This document shows positions 1-10,344 of a stretch of 64,000 nucleotides of DNA, piece after piece (positions within the stretch are counted from its first letter, which is position 1; each line of letters begins with the position of its first letter). Both the position numbers and the translations under genes were made by a program. The notes under the pieces were generated by a model. It did no database searches, had not been told where the DNA came from, and saw nothing but the letters and a program-made list of their open reading frames with translations. Source of the DNA: Symbiodinium natans (taxonomy: Eukaryota; Sar; Dinophyceae; Suessiales; Symbiodiniaceae); contig CAJNDS010002244.1 of assembly GCA_905221605.1 (NCBI GenBank), forward strand, positions 322,501-386,500, read 5' to 3'.

Positions 1-176
1 GGTAATGTGGAGGCGATGAAGGTGAAACGAGAGCGATTTGTATCTTCACATGAATGTATCGCAACAAGTGTGGGGGGCATGGAGAATATAAGTGCATGAT
101 ACTGGTAGGTATTTAGGCTCCTGCATTGTACGTACCTGCTGTGTTCGTTGGATTCCCTGTTCAAAGTCTCCCACAT

Positions 177-570
177 TACTACTATTTGCTTAAGAGCCCC
201 AGAGGAATACAAAAACAAAGTACCTCTATTACCCTTAATAAGGAATATTATTTGTCGGGTTTCTTCAGCAATTCGTAGATTACGAGCATCAGGCCGCCTA
301 AACCCTAAACCCTCAACCCCAAACCCTCAACCCTTTTGGTATCTCCGAGCGTCCAACCACGCCTCTTTGGACAAATTCGTCGCCGAGACATGGTTCTTCC
401 TGACTTGCTAGCGCTGTGGTCGTGAGGTGCAGAACCCTAAACCCTAAACCCTAAACCCTAACTACTATTTGCTTAAGAACCCCTAAGAAACAAAAACTAA
501 TAATCACTATATTAATTGCCCTTATAAGGGAGAATGCTTTTATTTTTGGGAGGGTTCTTAAGCAATTGGT
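177..570. repeat. two family B hairpin elements and telomeric tracts
   Basis: Copies of an element with TIR TACTATTTGCTTAAGAACCC ... GGGTTCTTAAGCAA lie at about 177-280 and 462-568, separated by CCCTAAA tracts. No supportable gene in 1-1200; an 87-codon frame at 148-411 reads through tracts and element and is not credited. Confidence 0.7.
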
Positions 571-843
571 CGAGTAGGGAAGCACAGGGTTTAGGGTTCT
601 CCAACCTGAGGGTAAATTAGGGTTTTTTGCAGCCCTGGCTTATGAGGGTTTGGCCACCTCTTAGGTTTAGGGCTTAGGGTTTAGGGTTTAGGGTTTAGGG
701 TTTAGGGCTTCGGGCTTCGGGTTTGGGGTTTGGGGTTTCGGGAAGTAGTCTCCCCAAAGGAACCGTTCCCGTTTTTGGGGGCCGGTCCCGAGTTACAGCT
801 CCTCTTGGGGAAGTAGCAGCATGGGAACATTATGACTTCGCCA

Positions 844-917
844 CCTAAACCCTAAACCCTAAACCCTAAACCCTAAACCCTAAACCCTAAACCCTAAACC
901 CTAAACCCTAAACCCTA
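844..917. repeat. (CCCTAAA)n array
   Basis: About 10.5 perfect heptamers, telomere-type, interstitial. Shorter tracts of 2-6 units recur every few hundred bases through the whole window. Confidence 0.95.
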
Positions 918-2182
918 CAGCAAACGCGTGCACTTGGAGGTTCATTGGAAGGTATAACGTAGGGTTACAAGTCTGGAAGCTTGTAAATATACTTACAACC
1001 CCACGTGAGAGTAGTTGTTAACCCTACTTCCCTAACTACCCCAAAATGAACTTATAATCCCCTTCCTGATTTTAACTGCCCGACGTGATCTTATAACCCC
1101 CTTTAGGTTAGTTACAAACACTACTTCTCTAACGACCCAAGAAGGACTATAACCCCCTTTAGGTTAGATACAAAATGTTACAAACCCTATTTCTCGAACT
1201 ACCCTAAACCCTAAACCCTAAACCCTAAACCCTAAACCCCACAACCCCAAGGATAGCTTAGGAGCAAGGTCGCGAGGAAGTTGAGCACCTGGTCGGCTCA
1301 AGGGGAGCTGGGGAGGGCCCTTTAATTTATTCTTATTTTTCTATGTGTTTTTTTTTTTTCAGGGCATCTTAGGGCTTTAAGTTTAGGATTTTTATTTTTA
1401 AGGGTTTCTCAGGGCTTTAAGTTTAGGATTTTTTAGGGTTCAGTTTAAGGTGAGTGTAGGGATCTTGTGGTTTAAGTTCGGATTTTCAGGGGTTTAGTTT
1501 AGGGTAAGTGTGGGGTAAGTTTGGGGTTCAAGGTTTCGGGTTTGGAGGACAGAAGTTCCTGACGAGGACAGCCCATACACAGCTTGAAGGTTCATTCTCA
1601 AACTGAGGGTGCCCTTTACCCTAAACCCTAAACCCTAAACCCTAGACCCTAGACCCTAGACCCTAAACCCTAAACGGTTAGCACTCTCAGGTCAAAGGTC
1701 CCTCATGCGCTCCCAGACAGGAACTTCATGGCGTAGCTAACATGCGATGCTGCGAACCAGCGGCCAGGACACAAGCATCTTTCCCTGCAGAATAGACACA
1801 ATTTGTTCAACGCTTGCTAGGCCGGAGATTATTTTCGCGTCAGGTTTGGATTATATTCGTTTGTCTAGCATCTAAGAAGGAGTTCAGTTAGAGCTGAGCT
1901 GTGAGTCTCACATATGTGTATGTACACTATAGATACATGTACATCTATAAATATATATATATATATATAATGAATCAATCAATCAATACAAACTAAACAA
2001 ATAAATACATGTACATATTTATTTATGTATTGAAAATACATCTATATACATATGCATATATTTGTGTTTACATATATGTATATTTATCTTCTTTTATGTT
2101 CAAACTTATTTTCTTATATACATGTATAATATACATATACAGATAGCAAGATGTCACGGCATCCTGTAAGCACCAGCCACAC
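918..2182. other. repeat-filled stretch without a supported gene
   Basis: Contains a diverged family A element (932 to about 1150), several CCCTAAA/TTTAGGG tracts, and an A/T-rich microsatellite zone at 1910-2140 with (TA)n and CATACATA-like runs. One weak minus exon candidate (CCCTCCCCAG| to GGG|GTTTAGG, about 1238-1309) is too uncertain to list as coding. Confidence 0.6.
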
Positions 2183-2236
2183 CTTGGAGGCTGACCAGCG
2201 GATGGAGGTGTTGAAGACGCCATGGTCGAACACCTC
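2183..2236 (-). CDS. internal exon, FN3-like B-strand
   Basis: An 18-codon open exon with 89% G/C at third positions. Its translation contains GVFNTSIRWSASK, matching the B strand of a fibronectin type III fold (hydrophobic-x-hydrophobic-x-W). The upstream boundary reads CAG|GAGG and the downstream boundary AAG|GTGTGG, both canonical. A TTTAGGG tract lies just outside at 2256-2276. It probably belongs to the same kind of minus-strand FN3 gene as the exons at 12.6, 16.7 and 54.6 kb, but connection to them cannot be shown here. Confidence 0.6.
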
Positions 2237-2596
2237 CTGGGTTGCTGGTAGCTCGTTTAGGGTTTAGGGTTTAGGGCAACGACCGTATTGTATCATAAAG
2301 GCACCCATGTTGGGGTTGGTGACTTTATGAGGGAAGCCATAAACCCCCCCCCAAAAAAAAAAAAGTAAAGGGTACCCCTGGGCTGCCAAGGTTGTGACCA
2401 ACTCATGGCACGGAGGCTCCTCTGCCTAAGCCCCTAGCCCTCATGGCAGGCAGCAGCAGCATCACCCCCACCACCACCTCCACCTCATACAGTAGAGATG
2501 CTACGGTAAGTCCCGCTGGCCATGCTTATGGATGTAACTTTGCCTTCGGCGTGGCGCCGTCCGCATAACAACGCATGCTGGCTGCATGCGGTCTTC

Positions 2597-2692
2597 CATG
2601 CATGAACTTACAACCCTAAACCCTCAATCTCGCTCTAGGTAGGTCCATGCATGAACTTACAACCCTAAACCCTAAATCTCGCTCTAGGTAGG
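2597..2692. repeat. 47-bp tandem duplication containing heptamers
   Basis: Two nearly identical units, each running CATGCATGAACTTACAACCC, two heptamers, then TCTCGCTCTAGGTAGG. Recent local duplication; no coding reading found. Confidence 0.85.
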
Positions 2693-2699
2693 CCAGACA

Positions 2700-3400
2700 G
2701 CACAAGGAGTCTAGTTCTAAGGGACACCAATCCTACCTACAACTAGGGGGGGGGAGCCCTCCTTGCAGGAGGCATCCCCATCGGCACAATCATCGTAGGG
2801 TTTAGGGTTTAGGGTTTAGGGTTTAGGGATTGGGGTTTGGGGTTTGGGTTTGGGGTTTAGGGTTTAGGGCAGAATCTCCATACTTGAACACAACCCAGGA
2901 AGATCTTCTAGGCCCTCGATGCAAGACCAAGGAACACTCCGCACCCAGATGAGTCGGTTCATGGCAGCACACACCCCACCACTTGTGGTAATTGCTTAAG
3001 AGCCCCCCGCAAAAAATAGAACAAGAATCCCTACATTACCCTTATAGGGAAGGATATCTTTCTTATTTTCTGGTGGGGTTCTTAAGCACCTAGTAGTCTT
3101 GTGGTAAACGGTCCACGGCAAGTAGCAACAGAATGACCGAGTCGATGACCTTTGCTTTGAGTCCCTGGTGCTTAAAAACCCTAAACCCTAAACCCTAAAC
3201 CCTAAACCCAAGTTTATGCGGCGTGACTTCAAGCGCCTCTGCTGGGTTCTGCGCCATACGCTCTTAGAAGCTTTCATGCTCTCTAAGCTATTCTGCTAAC
3301 AAAAACCCTAAACCCGACCTTAGTTTCCATGCCAGCCTAGCTCTTTTTTGAACCCAGGCTCTGCATTATCAGCTGGAAACCCTACCCCCTAAACCCTAAA
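2700..3400. other. tracts and family B element, no firm gene
   Basis: Heptamer tracts at 2797-2868, 3178-3208 and 3300-3408, and a family B element at about 2981-3095. A KFMRRDFKRLCW-like plus reading at 3209-3297 is open but unsupported by a donor. Confidence 0.5.
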
Positions 3401-3408
3401 CCCTAAAC

Positions 3409-3470
3409 AAATCTGACACCGGGATGGGATGGAGTGCAACCTGCTTCGCCACCGTGGGCGCTTGGGCCAC
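3409..3470 (-). CDS. candidate internal exon, unknown product
   Basis: An open minus frame reads PTVAKQVALHPIPVSD. The 3' boundary falls exactly at a telomeric GTTTAG donor, and an AG precedes the exon. GC3 is about 71%. No family is recognised. It could be a linker of the FN3 protein. Confidence 0.42.
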
Positions 3471-3600
3471 GGACGGATTTGGGTTGAGTTAAGGGTTTAG
3501 GCTTTTGCCGAAAATCTCTCAAACGACTTCCTCACAGCTAGTATAGGGGGGGGGGGGGGGCCTTTCTCAATTGTATTGTTTGGGTAGTTTAGTGTCTAGA

Positions 3601-3704
3601 CCCAAGAGGACCTAGGAATAAAAAGGGTGCCCTTTTTGGTTTCAAGGGGCCTCTCAGGGGACCTAAACCCTAAAAAGGGGATAAGGGCCTACTCTGGGTC
3701 CTAG
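3601..3704. repeat. family E element
   Basis: Typical ends CCCAAGAG-x-x-ACCTAGG and CTACTCTGGGTCCTAG. Similar copies lie at 11267, 13564, 21371, 28141 and 58328. Its right end supplies a potential acceptor (GTCCTAG|). Confidence 0.7.
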
Positions 3705-4325
3705 GCATACGGTTTAAGGAAAGCTCATGTATTCAGGGCTTTTGAGGGCGCTCAGTCAGTGAGGAGGTCGATTGCGTGGCGCAAGACATGTCATATAAAC
3801 TTGCTCTTTGACTCTCCGCCCATGAACGATACATGGTGCCTCTAAGGAAGGTGTAACATCGGTGGAGGTGCTTCAGCTCCACGCCCTCCCTGAACGTCAC
3901 TCACCTCTCTCTCTCTCTCTCCGCCCCTCGCTCCCTGAACTTCCCCGAACTAAAGCAAATGGCCTTGCAAATCCACGAGGAAGCTAACCGAAATCCCCCT
4001 CTTTTGATGCATTCGCCTCAACCGTTAGCCCTATTATAAGTAGGGCTATAAGCCCAGTGATAAGTGGTTATTAAGTCCCATGAACCCACAAGACCTTGGA
4101 CTTACACGTTGATGTGTGGGGCGTCTTTCACCTGGACACCCAACGGTAGCATTTTTTTGAGGTGCCGATGAAATTCTAGTGACATATCGCAAAAAAAAAA
4201 ACAGGCTTCCAAAATATGACTGCTAGACGCTCAGGAATCCTTCCGGTTCCATCACACGGCCCCCCAAGTGCTGATGCAAAGAAAGCCCATCAACATGCTG
4301 CAGGTTGCACCCTCCCATAACCCAT

Positions 4326-4395
4326 AACCCTAAACCCTAAACCCTAAACCCTAAACCCTAAACCCTAAACCCTAAACCCTAAACCCTAAACCCTA
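4326..4395. repeat. (CCCTAAA)n array
   Basis: Ten heptamers directly followed by the donor of the exon 4404-4460. Confidence 0.95.
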
Positions 4396-4403
4396 AGCTA
4401 AAC

Positions 4404-4460
4404 ACCCTCGGCGCTCGGCTTGATGTCCTCAACAAGACGGAAGTCGCCCTTCATCATCGC
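4404..4460 (-). CDS. internal exon with telomeric donor
   Basis: A 57-bp exon of 19 codons, GC3 79%, reading MMKGDFRLVEDIKPSAEG near its end. It is bounded by CCAG| and by GGT|GTTTAGC, where the donor is the first unit of a CCCTAAA-type tract. The pattern ending in IKPSAEG resembles the E-F turn of FN3 domains but is too short to assign. Neighbours are telomeric tracts on both sides. Confidence 0.55.
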
Positions 4461-4690
4461 CTGGCTTTTGGGCTTGGTTTGGGGTTGAGGGTTTAGGGTT
4501 TAGGGTTTAGGGTTTAGGGCTTAGGGCATAGGGTTTAGGGTTTTATTTTTAGGGTTCTTAAGGGAGGGGGGTTCATGGGGGGTACGTACCTAGGGAACCT
4601 TAGGGAAGCTTAGGGAGCCTTAGGGAGTAGTGAGGAGCATTAGGGAGCCTTGGGTTACATATCTCCCTGAACCACCCCCCTTTCTTAACC

Positions 4691-4868
4691 GAGTTGCTGA
4701 GTACCCTGGGCGAAAAAGGTCTTTCAATTGTGGTAGGATTATGGATACCCCCAAAGGTTAAAGGTTACCTACTCAGCTACTCAGCTTAAGAACCCTTTTA
4801 GTTTAGGGTTTAGGGTTTAGGGTTTAGGGTTTAGGGTTTAGGGTTTAGGGTTTAGGGTTTAGGGTTTA
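4691..4868. repeat. family G-type element followed by TTTAGGG array
   Basis: Element ends TTGCTGAGTACCCTGGGCG and CTACTCAGCTACTCAGC; array of about 9.5 TTTAGGG units at 4801-4868. The DNA from 4870 to 5200 holds no gene that can be supported. Confidence 0.65.
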
Positions 4869-5224
4869 AAGTGGGTAATCTCGACTGAAATCGTACAGGG
4901 ATTATACGAGGGAAGATCTATAGCTACTTCTTTGGGCACTTGCATTACCCTCAACGACTTGCTTGTCCAAGTTCATAGGGGAGGTGTAGCGGTTAACCTT
5001 CTGGACCATACACGGAACATGGTGCCTACAAGGAAAACAAACCCGAAATTCCAGGCACAACTAAATCACAGACCCTAAGCCCTGAACCCTAAACCCTAAA
5101 CCCTAAACCCTTGATTGGGGCGGGGGGGGGGGTGAGAACTTAGTCCCCTCCATGAAAATCCCTCCCACCCTTATATCAATTGCTTCCGTTATCGTATACT
5201 GTAGCACATGCGACCCTAAACCCT

Positions 5225-5345
5225 AATCCCTAAGCCTAAACCCTGGTTATACGACCCTGAATGAACCGCAGCCCAGCGCGATGGTCCCAAACTCTCAGGC
5301 CAAGCCACGTTCTGCGAGAGGCGTACCTTGGCTTACTCTGCACGA
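5225..5345 (-). CDS. candidate exon, basic aromatic peptide
   Basis: A minus frame is open for about 37 codons (RRTWLGLRVWDHRAG within it) up to an AGG|GTTTAGG telomeric donor. Possible acceptors are GTGCAG| and TCGCAG|. A second frame is open from an internal AG, so the frame is uncertain. No family recognised. Confidence 0.38.
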
Positions 5346-5629
5346 CATCCACTCTCAGGATTAGTAGTTCATGGACGGGATAGTGTAAAAACACTTAAAT
5401 GTCTATTCCTTATTGTGTTTAAGTACCCTTAAACATTACTACCCCCACTATGACAACAGAATAAGGGCATTTAAGGCTGAACTAGGGTTCATGGCTGTTG
5501 CCACCTGCCTAGCTGACATTAGGGGCTTTCGGAATCAGACTTTATAGGACTTAGGAGGGTTCACAGGACTTAGGCCGAGGGCCGGGTCTGCTGGGCTAGC
5601 TGGTCTTAGGGGCTTAGGGTTGCGGTTTA

Positions 5630-5732
5630 GGGTTTAGGGTTTAGGGTTTAGGGTTTAGGGTCTAGGGTTTAGGGTTTAGGGTAAAGGGTTTAGGGTGTAG
5701 GGTTCAGGGTTCAGGGTTTAGGGTTGCGGCAG
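5630..5732. repeat. degenerate TTTAGGG/TTCAGGG tract
   Basis: Mixed heptamer variants including TCTAGGG, GTAGGG and TTCAGGG. An (AT)n run lies at 5834-5865. Confidence 0.85.
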
Positions 5733-5790
5733 AAGAGCCCGATCCCCTCAAAAGACCAAGCTCGTCGCTCACGGACTTCTCGGGCTGAAG
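5733..5790 (+). CDS. candidate Arg/Ser-rich exon
   Basis: The segment lies between GCGGCAG| and GAAG|GTAATT, both good splice signals. It reads SPIPSKDQARRSRTSR in the open plus frame. It directly follows a TTTAGGG/TTCAGGG tract. Basic, low-complexity and short, so no function is proposed. Confidence 0.42.
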
Positions 5791-5832
5791 GTAATTTACC
5801 CAGAAAGCCCAATACCCTTGAATTAACAAAGA

Positions 5833-5867
<35 letters not shown>

Positions 5868-6151
5868 TTGCATATATGCGTATATGCCCAAGCCCTAAAC
5901 CCTAAACCCTAAACCCTAAACCCATCTTCAACTGTCTATGGGACTTCCAACAATAGGGGTAGATAATAAGGAATATGGGGGTTTCCGAAAATAGGGGACC
6001 CCAAAACAGACCAGCAGGACTCCCTTTTAAGAAGGACCCCGCTAAGGCACCCCCTAATATTGCAGGCCACCATATAGCATGGGGATGTATAGGGCCCAGG
6101 GGTTAGGGTATTAGGATGCCCTGTGTCAGGGTTTGAGGTATAGGGAGATAC

Positions 6152-6226
6152 CGAAAAGCCGAGCGGCATCGTAGCGCGTCACAGGCCCCTCGCCAAAGGT
6201 ATCCGGGACCTCAGCATTGTTCAACC
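6152..6226 (-). CDS. internal exon, FN3-like C-strand
   Basis: Open minus frame reading PDTFGEGPVTRYDAARL, which fits the FN3 pattern P-x-G-x-G-P-V-x-x-Y-x-hydrophobic that follows the conserved B-strand tryptophan. Donor TTCG|GTATCT, acceptor AAAG|GG. GC3 about 67%. The donor sequence belongs to the inverted-repeat DNA downstream. Confidence 0.5.
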
Positions 6227-6659
6227 CTTTGCCCCAAACTCTAGACCCTAAACCCTAAGCCCTTACTTGAGGACTCGAGGCCCCCCAAAAGTGGAGGTCG
6301 CTTGTATATTTGGAGCCCCAGGGTAAGAGGCAAATCCTGCAATTCATGCTTTGGGTCGTGCGTGTGTGTTCAGGGTTTACAAGCAGGGGCCCCGTCACTA
6401 TACTTACTTGCTTTAGCTTTCGGGGATGTCTTGTAATGAGGGCAGAAAGCTCCAAGAAATAGCCCGTTAGCCAGATAACCTCCTTCTATGAATGATGTAA
6501 GGAGGCTCTCACATAATTATCTGCAAAGGTCCCCAGTGGAGGGCCTGTGGTGTTTAGGGTTTATGCTCTCCTGCTTGCAAGATCCTGTACGCCCCGGCAA
6601 AAAGCCAGAACACGCACGTCGTAATGCGAGTGTACATTTTCAAGGTTCGTGAGTTCGTG

Positions 6660-7085
6660 TTGGTCCCCCCCCCCCCCCCCCAAACACACGCACACAATCC
6701 CCGAGAAACCCTAAACCCTGAACCTCTGCATCTCTCCCCCATCACCACATCACAGGGGAAAGTGGAGGGGATGGGGGGGGGGCAGGCGGCTGCACTCAGA
6801 TCATATGCGTCCGATTGGTAGCAAAGACACACGGAGCTGCAGAGTGAGACAGCGAAATAGAAAGAGAGAGGAAAAGAGGGTGCGGGGGAGAGAGAGAGAG
6901 AGAGAGAGAGAAGGCGAGAAACAGAGGAAAAGACGCAGAGAGAATGTGGGAGAGCACCTGATTGTTAAAAAGAGACGGCAAGTGGGTGACAGAAGAGTGG
7001 GGTTCAGATCTGCAGAAGATGTTAATAACAATAATAGTATTAATAGTAAGAATAGCAATAATCATGTTAAGAATAGTAGGTAATA
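6660..7085. repeat. simple-sequence cluster
   Basis: Poly-C (6666-6681), G-runs near 6771, and a (GA)n tract at 6889-6912 inside a purine-rich stretch. Open frames here (Arg/Glu- or Leu/Ser-rich, both strands) are artefacts of the purine bias. Confidence 0.8.
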
Positions 7086-7094
7086 AATTTCATG

Positions 7095-7205
7095 GACCCT
7101 CTGAGCCTCGACTCCCCCAGCCACTGGGGCGCTGGCAGGCCAGTAGATTCGCATGCCCTCCTTCACCGCTCCCCGCAGGAAGTGGGGCTTCCTCGAGCGC
7201 ATATG
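7095..7205 (-). CDS. candidate exon, FN3-like
   Basis: Minus frame open across the segment with GC3 77%. It contains MRIYWPASAPVAGGVEAQRV, like the FN3 B-C region (x-I-x-W-x-P, then V-x-x-Y/x-V). A GT (AGG|GTCCAT) follows. The plus strand is also open (GC3 70%), so strand rests mainly on the FN3-like pattern. A CCCTAAA tract abuts it at 7218. Confidence 0.42.
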
Positions 7206-7372
7206 GCGCGAATGATGAAACCCTAAACCCTAAACCCTAAACCCTAAACCCTAAACCCTGAACCCTAAATGGCGGCCAGGGTTTAGGGTTTAGGGCTCGA
7301 GGTGCCGAAGCAGCCGAATAAGCATTCGCCCCAGGCTTCGGTGCATCCCTTATCCCTCCGCCCTTCTCACAT

Positions 7373-7386
7373 GGCGGGGTTCCACA
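7373..7386 (+). repeat. 14-bp direct repeat, left copy
   Basis: GGCGGGGTTCCACA, identical to 9921-9934. The two copies bracket the only 2.5-kb segment without telomeric heptamers. Confidence 0.8.
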
Positions 7387-7801
7387 CACGAAAGCGGGCT
7401 GCGTCGCTAGCCAGGTTAGGCTCTTCGGAACCGAAGTTCCGGTAGGTATTAACTATGCACGGAAAAGGGTCTCTCGAGGTGTCCTTGGCCTGCTTAACAC
7501 GGCCGTACTATGTGCAGGGAGCACCGAGAGAAGAATAAAGGGCTTAACCAGTTCCGCGAGAAGCTCGGCGGCCTACGGCTACTCACTGGTTTGGCACTGT
7601 ACAAAGCCCTAGGCAAAATGTTCTGCAGGTTGAACTGCCTGGTCTGTACTGCCTACCCTATCAGCCCTGCCAGTACAGGGGAGAAACTCACCCACTTCCG
7701 GCTCACTCAGAAAAGGCAGAAGGTCTGGAACCGATACATGGGCAATGCCTGTACTAAACTGAAACGCAAGTGGCTTGGCAAAGTCGCCAACCTCCGGCGC
7801 A

Positions 7802-7835
7802 GGCCTAGGCTTTCTCGCCCTTACTAACCTAGGCC
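7802..7835 (+). repeat. hairpin 1 with conserved loop
   Basis: Perfect 8-bp stem GGCCTAGG/CCTAGGCC around an 18-nt loop, CTTTCTCGCCCTTACTAA. Two further hairpins share the loop but not the stem. Confidence 0.85.
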
Positions 7836-7887
7836 CCAGAAACTCATGCCGCAGCAGCACTGAGCTCCTGTTAGCCCCGTTTGCTGG

Positions 7888-7915
7888 CCTGGCTTTCTCG
7901 GACTTACTCACCAGG
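7888..7915 (+). repeat. hairpin 2 with conserved loop
   Basis: Stem CCTGG/CCAGG (5 bp) around CTTTCTCGGACTTACTCA. Confidence 0.75.
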
Positions 7916-7920
7916 GAGGG

Positions 7921-7952
7921 GAACCAGCTTTCTCGCTCTTACTAACTGGTTC
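7921..7952 (+). repeat. hairpin 3 with conserved loop
   Basis: Stem GAACCAG/CTGGTTC (7 bp) around CTTTCTCGCTCTTACTAA. Confidence 0.85.
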
Positions 7953-8269
7953 AACCTCAGCGGCTCCAAGGAACCCATACCACTTGCACGCAGGGAGGGC
8001 TTGGTTGATTCGGGCAGCTCAGTTGGGCAGGCTTTCAGGCACCGAGCCACAGCCTTTAACCTCCACAATCTGGTGCCTCTGGCTGTCCGTCAGCCAAAGC
8101 ATTGGTCCCTAACAACAACGCCTGCCGCTAGGCTTCCTCCAAGATGGGCTTGCACCACCCGGAGAAAAACAACAGCACCCTGCAGGAATCTCAAAGGAAA
8201 TCCTCGACAGGCCAAACACGGGTAACTCCAAACTGGGTGAGTGGCGGCCAGCCCTAAAACCTCAATCGG

Positions 8270-8872
8270 GTGGGAGACCCCCGCTTGTTCTCAGCTACCG
8301 GAACCTCGTCCGGCGTCTCCCTGTCCATTCCAGTCCCCTCAGCGCCCTCCCTCCCCTCATCAACCTGTGAGGATCTTCAGGGTGCGGTTCTTACGTTATC
8401 CTTTCGTGCGCTGTGTTTGCGAGAACCCCGTGTTGGGCCTGTGGAAGACCCACAAGCACCTGAGCCCGAAAACCCGGTCCAGCGGTCTGCTGCACAGACC
8501 GAGCAAGGGGGCCGAACTGGTGTCAGGCTGAACAAAAGCCGCATCGAGGCGGCCTGTCCTGCAGGGTGTCCATCGGAACAACTGCGAAAATATTCCGACG
8601 GATGGATCTGGGTACGTGCCGGGACTGAGCACTTGTCTGCTTGCATTCTTACAACCTGCATCCTTATGCGATCATTAAATGATCCAATTCTATGCAAGAT
8701 TCTCCTTGGTGCCCTGTGGCACTCTCAGTTTGGGAACGGACTCAAAGGACCGTCACTGATTGAACGGGGAGAAGCTTCACCCGTGACAATGGGATTCCGG
8801 AGGGTGAGCATCTCACCCTTGATTCTGGCAGGGCATAGCTCCTGCAATTTGGGTGGGTTGGGGCCGAATTAG
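8270..8872 (+). CDS. 200-codon open frame of unknown nature
   Basis: An ATG-initiated plus frame of 200 codons inside the heptamer-free island. The N-terminal half is Pro/Ser-rich. The C-terminal half has a hydrophobic stretch, ILTTCILMRSLNDPILCKIL. The opposite strand is partly open as well (106 codons). No motif identifies it. It could be coding, or an accident of G/C-rich sequence next to the minus open frame. Confidence 0.28.
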   Translation: MGDPRLFSATGTSSGVSLSIPVPSAPSLPSSTCEDLQGAVLTLSFRALCLREPRVGPVEDPQAPEPENPVQRSAAQTEQGGRTGVRLNKSRIEAACPAGCPSEQLRKYSDGWIWVRAGTEHLSACILTTCILMRSLNDPILCKILLGALWHSQFGNGLKGPSLIERGEASPVTMGFRRVSISPLILAGHSSCNLGGLGPN

Positions 8873-8976
8873 GTCAGACCTCCCAGGGGATGTCTTCCAA
8901 TTCTTCAAAGCCACACACTAGCCAATCACTGCTGCATGCTTCTTCTGGGGAGTCAAGATCCTGAGAACACCCTTCC

Positions 8977-9852
8977 TCAAGGAAGGTCCAGCCATGTGCG
9001 CTGGCTGCAGAAGACAGCGGCGCCAGCGAAGGTTCTACGGGCTTGGTGACCTAACTGACGCAAGTCAGCAAGGGAAGCGTCGTCCAGAAACACCGGTCTC
9101 CTATCTGCTTGGTCGAAACTCAGCCAGCTCCACGTGCACGTTAGGAAGCTTTCAAGACAAAGGGCACAGTGGAGCTCGATGCGCCTTCCATCCTCTCCAT
9201 ACAAGATCGCTGGTTGCCTTTTCCCAGGACCTGGCACGAAATTGAGGTTATGGGTTGGAATATTCCCACAGCCAGTGCAATTAAAGTTTAAAAGGCGAAG
9301 CCACTGCACGGGCGGTTCGCCTCCCGTTCCCCCGTGGAGCTCTGCTGGGTCTTCCATGCATCTCCATTGCCCACAAGGTCCGGCTCTGACTGTTTTGCCG
9401 GATTTGCTGGTGCGAACAAAATACACGCTGCAGTCCTCGCAAAGGAGCAGCCACTCTTTGCGGCCCTTGTGAAACCAGCGAAAGCAGAGTGCTTGATGGA
9501 AAGTCCTGCCTTGGCTGGAAACACAATTGGCTCTATGGGCCCAAGTTCGCTCTGGATTTGCCAGGCTGCTCAAGCATCTTACCTGGTCTTCCAAGGCTGG
9601 AGAAACTCCACTGCCGGCTGTAAGAGGACTCGCATAAGGGAAGAGTTCCCCAAGCCAGGCTGCTTCGCCCTCCAGTCGGGCCGTGCCTTCTATCTGGCTC
9701 TCTGCATCGCAAGTTGGGTGAGATGACTCCAACCCGTCACTTGTTGGCAGTGAGGAAACTCGACTGCACAGGTGCTCTGGACATGGCTCAAATGAAGACT
9801 GTGATAAACAGGCCTGGTACCCAAAACAGTTAGGGGACTCGAGGCTGGTTCA
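8977..9852 (-). CDS. long Cys/Trp-rich open frame with CxxC knuckles
   Basis: The longest uninterrupted non-repetitive reading frame in the window: about 291 codons from after a stop near 9852 to a TGA at 8977. There is no ATG near its start; the first in-frame near-start codon is TTG at 9732. It contains LLCEDCSVYF, NCTGCGNIP and LHCALCLES, three C-x2-C pairs spaced like zinc-ribbon or zinc-knuckle ligands, and many tryptophans (KEWLLLCEDC, WSWLSF). Such a length is unlikely by chance at this base composition. No family is recognised. Unlike everything else here it is intronless and lies in an island free of telomeric repeats, which suggests a retroposed gene, a mobile-element ORF, or one large exon. 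Confidence 0.55.
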
Positions 9853-9920
9853 CACAGCTACCGCTCTGCTACCTGTGCACCCCACCGGGGTTGAGCCGAG
9901 ATCTTGAGCCAAGCTACGGA

Positions 9921-9934
9921 GGCGGGGTTCCACA
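9921..9934 (+). repeat. 14-bp direct repeat, right copy
   Basis: Second copy of GGCGGGGTTCCACA. Beyond it the DNA becomes A/T-rich (9960-10320) with no gene seen. Confidence 0.8.
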
Positions 9935-10344
9935 GCCCTTCTCGATTCGCTGCAAGAGCTCATAAGAATACTGGTACAGTAATGAAATGATGATAATTAT
10001 GATGCGAGCGACCATAATAACAACACTTTCTGAGACCCTATCCCAGTTTCATGTCACATATCCAATCCATTTATTTGTGCATTTCTTCTTGTTCATATCT
10101 TTTGATCTACATTTTCTATCTTCTAATCATCCTTTAACCAATGCCACTAAAAATGATTAGCCTTTTCCTTTCATTCTCAGTGTAGATTTCTACCGAAAGA
10201 TATCAATTCTCCATCTATACCTTCTTCAAACTCATTTCGGCTTCTCTTCGTTCTCACATCCAGATAATGCATTAGAAGCATGTGGATTACTTACCCCTTT
10301 ACACAGAGCCTTTTTGACATAGTAAGTAGGGTAAGTCCGAAACC

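Noticed and set aside
148-411. 87-codon frame near the left end
   Set aside because: It passes through a family B element and heptamers (NPKPSTPNPQP).
3318-3370. Exon-like AWVQKRARLAWKL on minus
   Set aside because: The sequence GAACCCAGxCTCTG with TCAGCTGG recurs at 27010 and 56350, so it is a dispersed repeat.
6796-7083. Arg/Glu-rich and Leu/Ser-rich frames
   Set aside because: They are products of the purine-rich and (GA)n tract.
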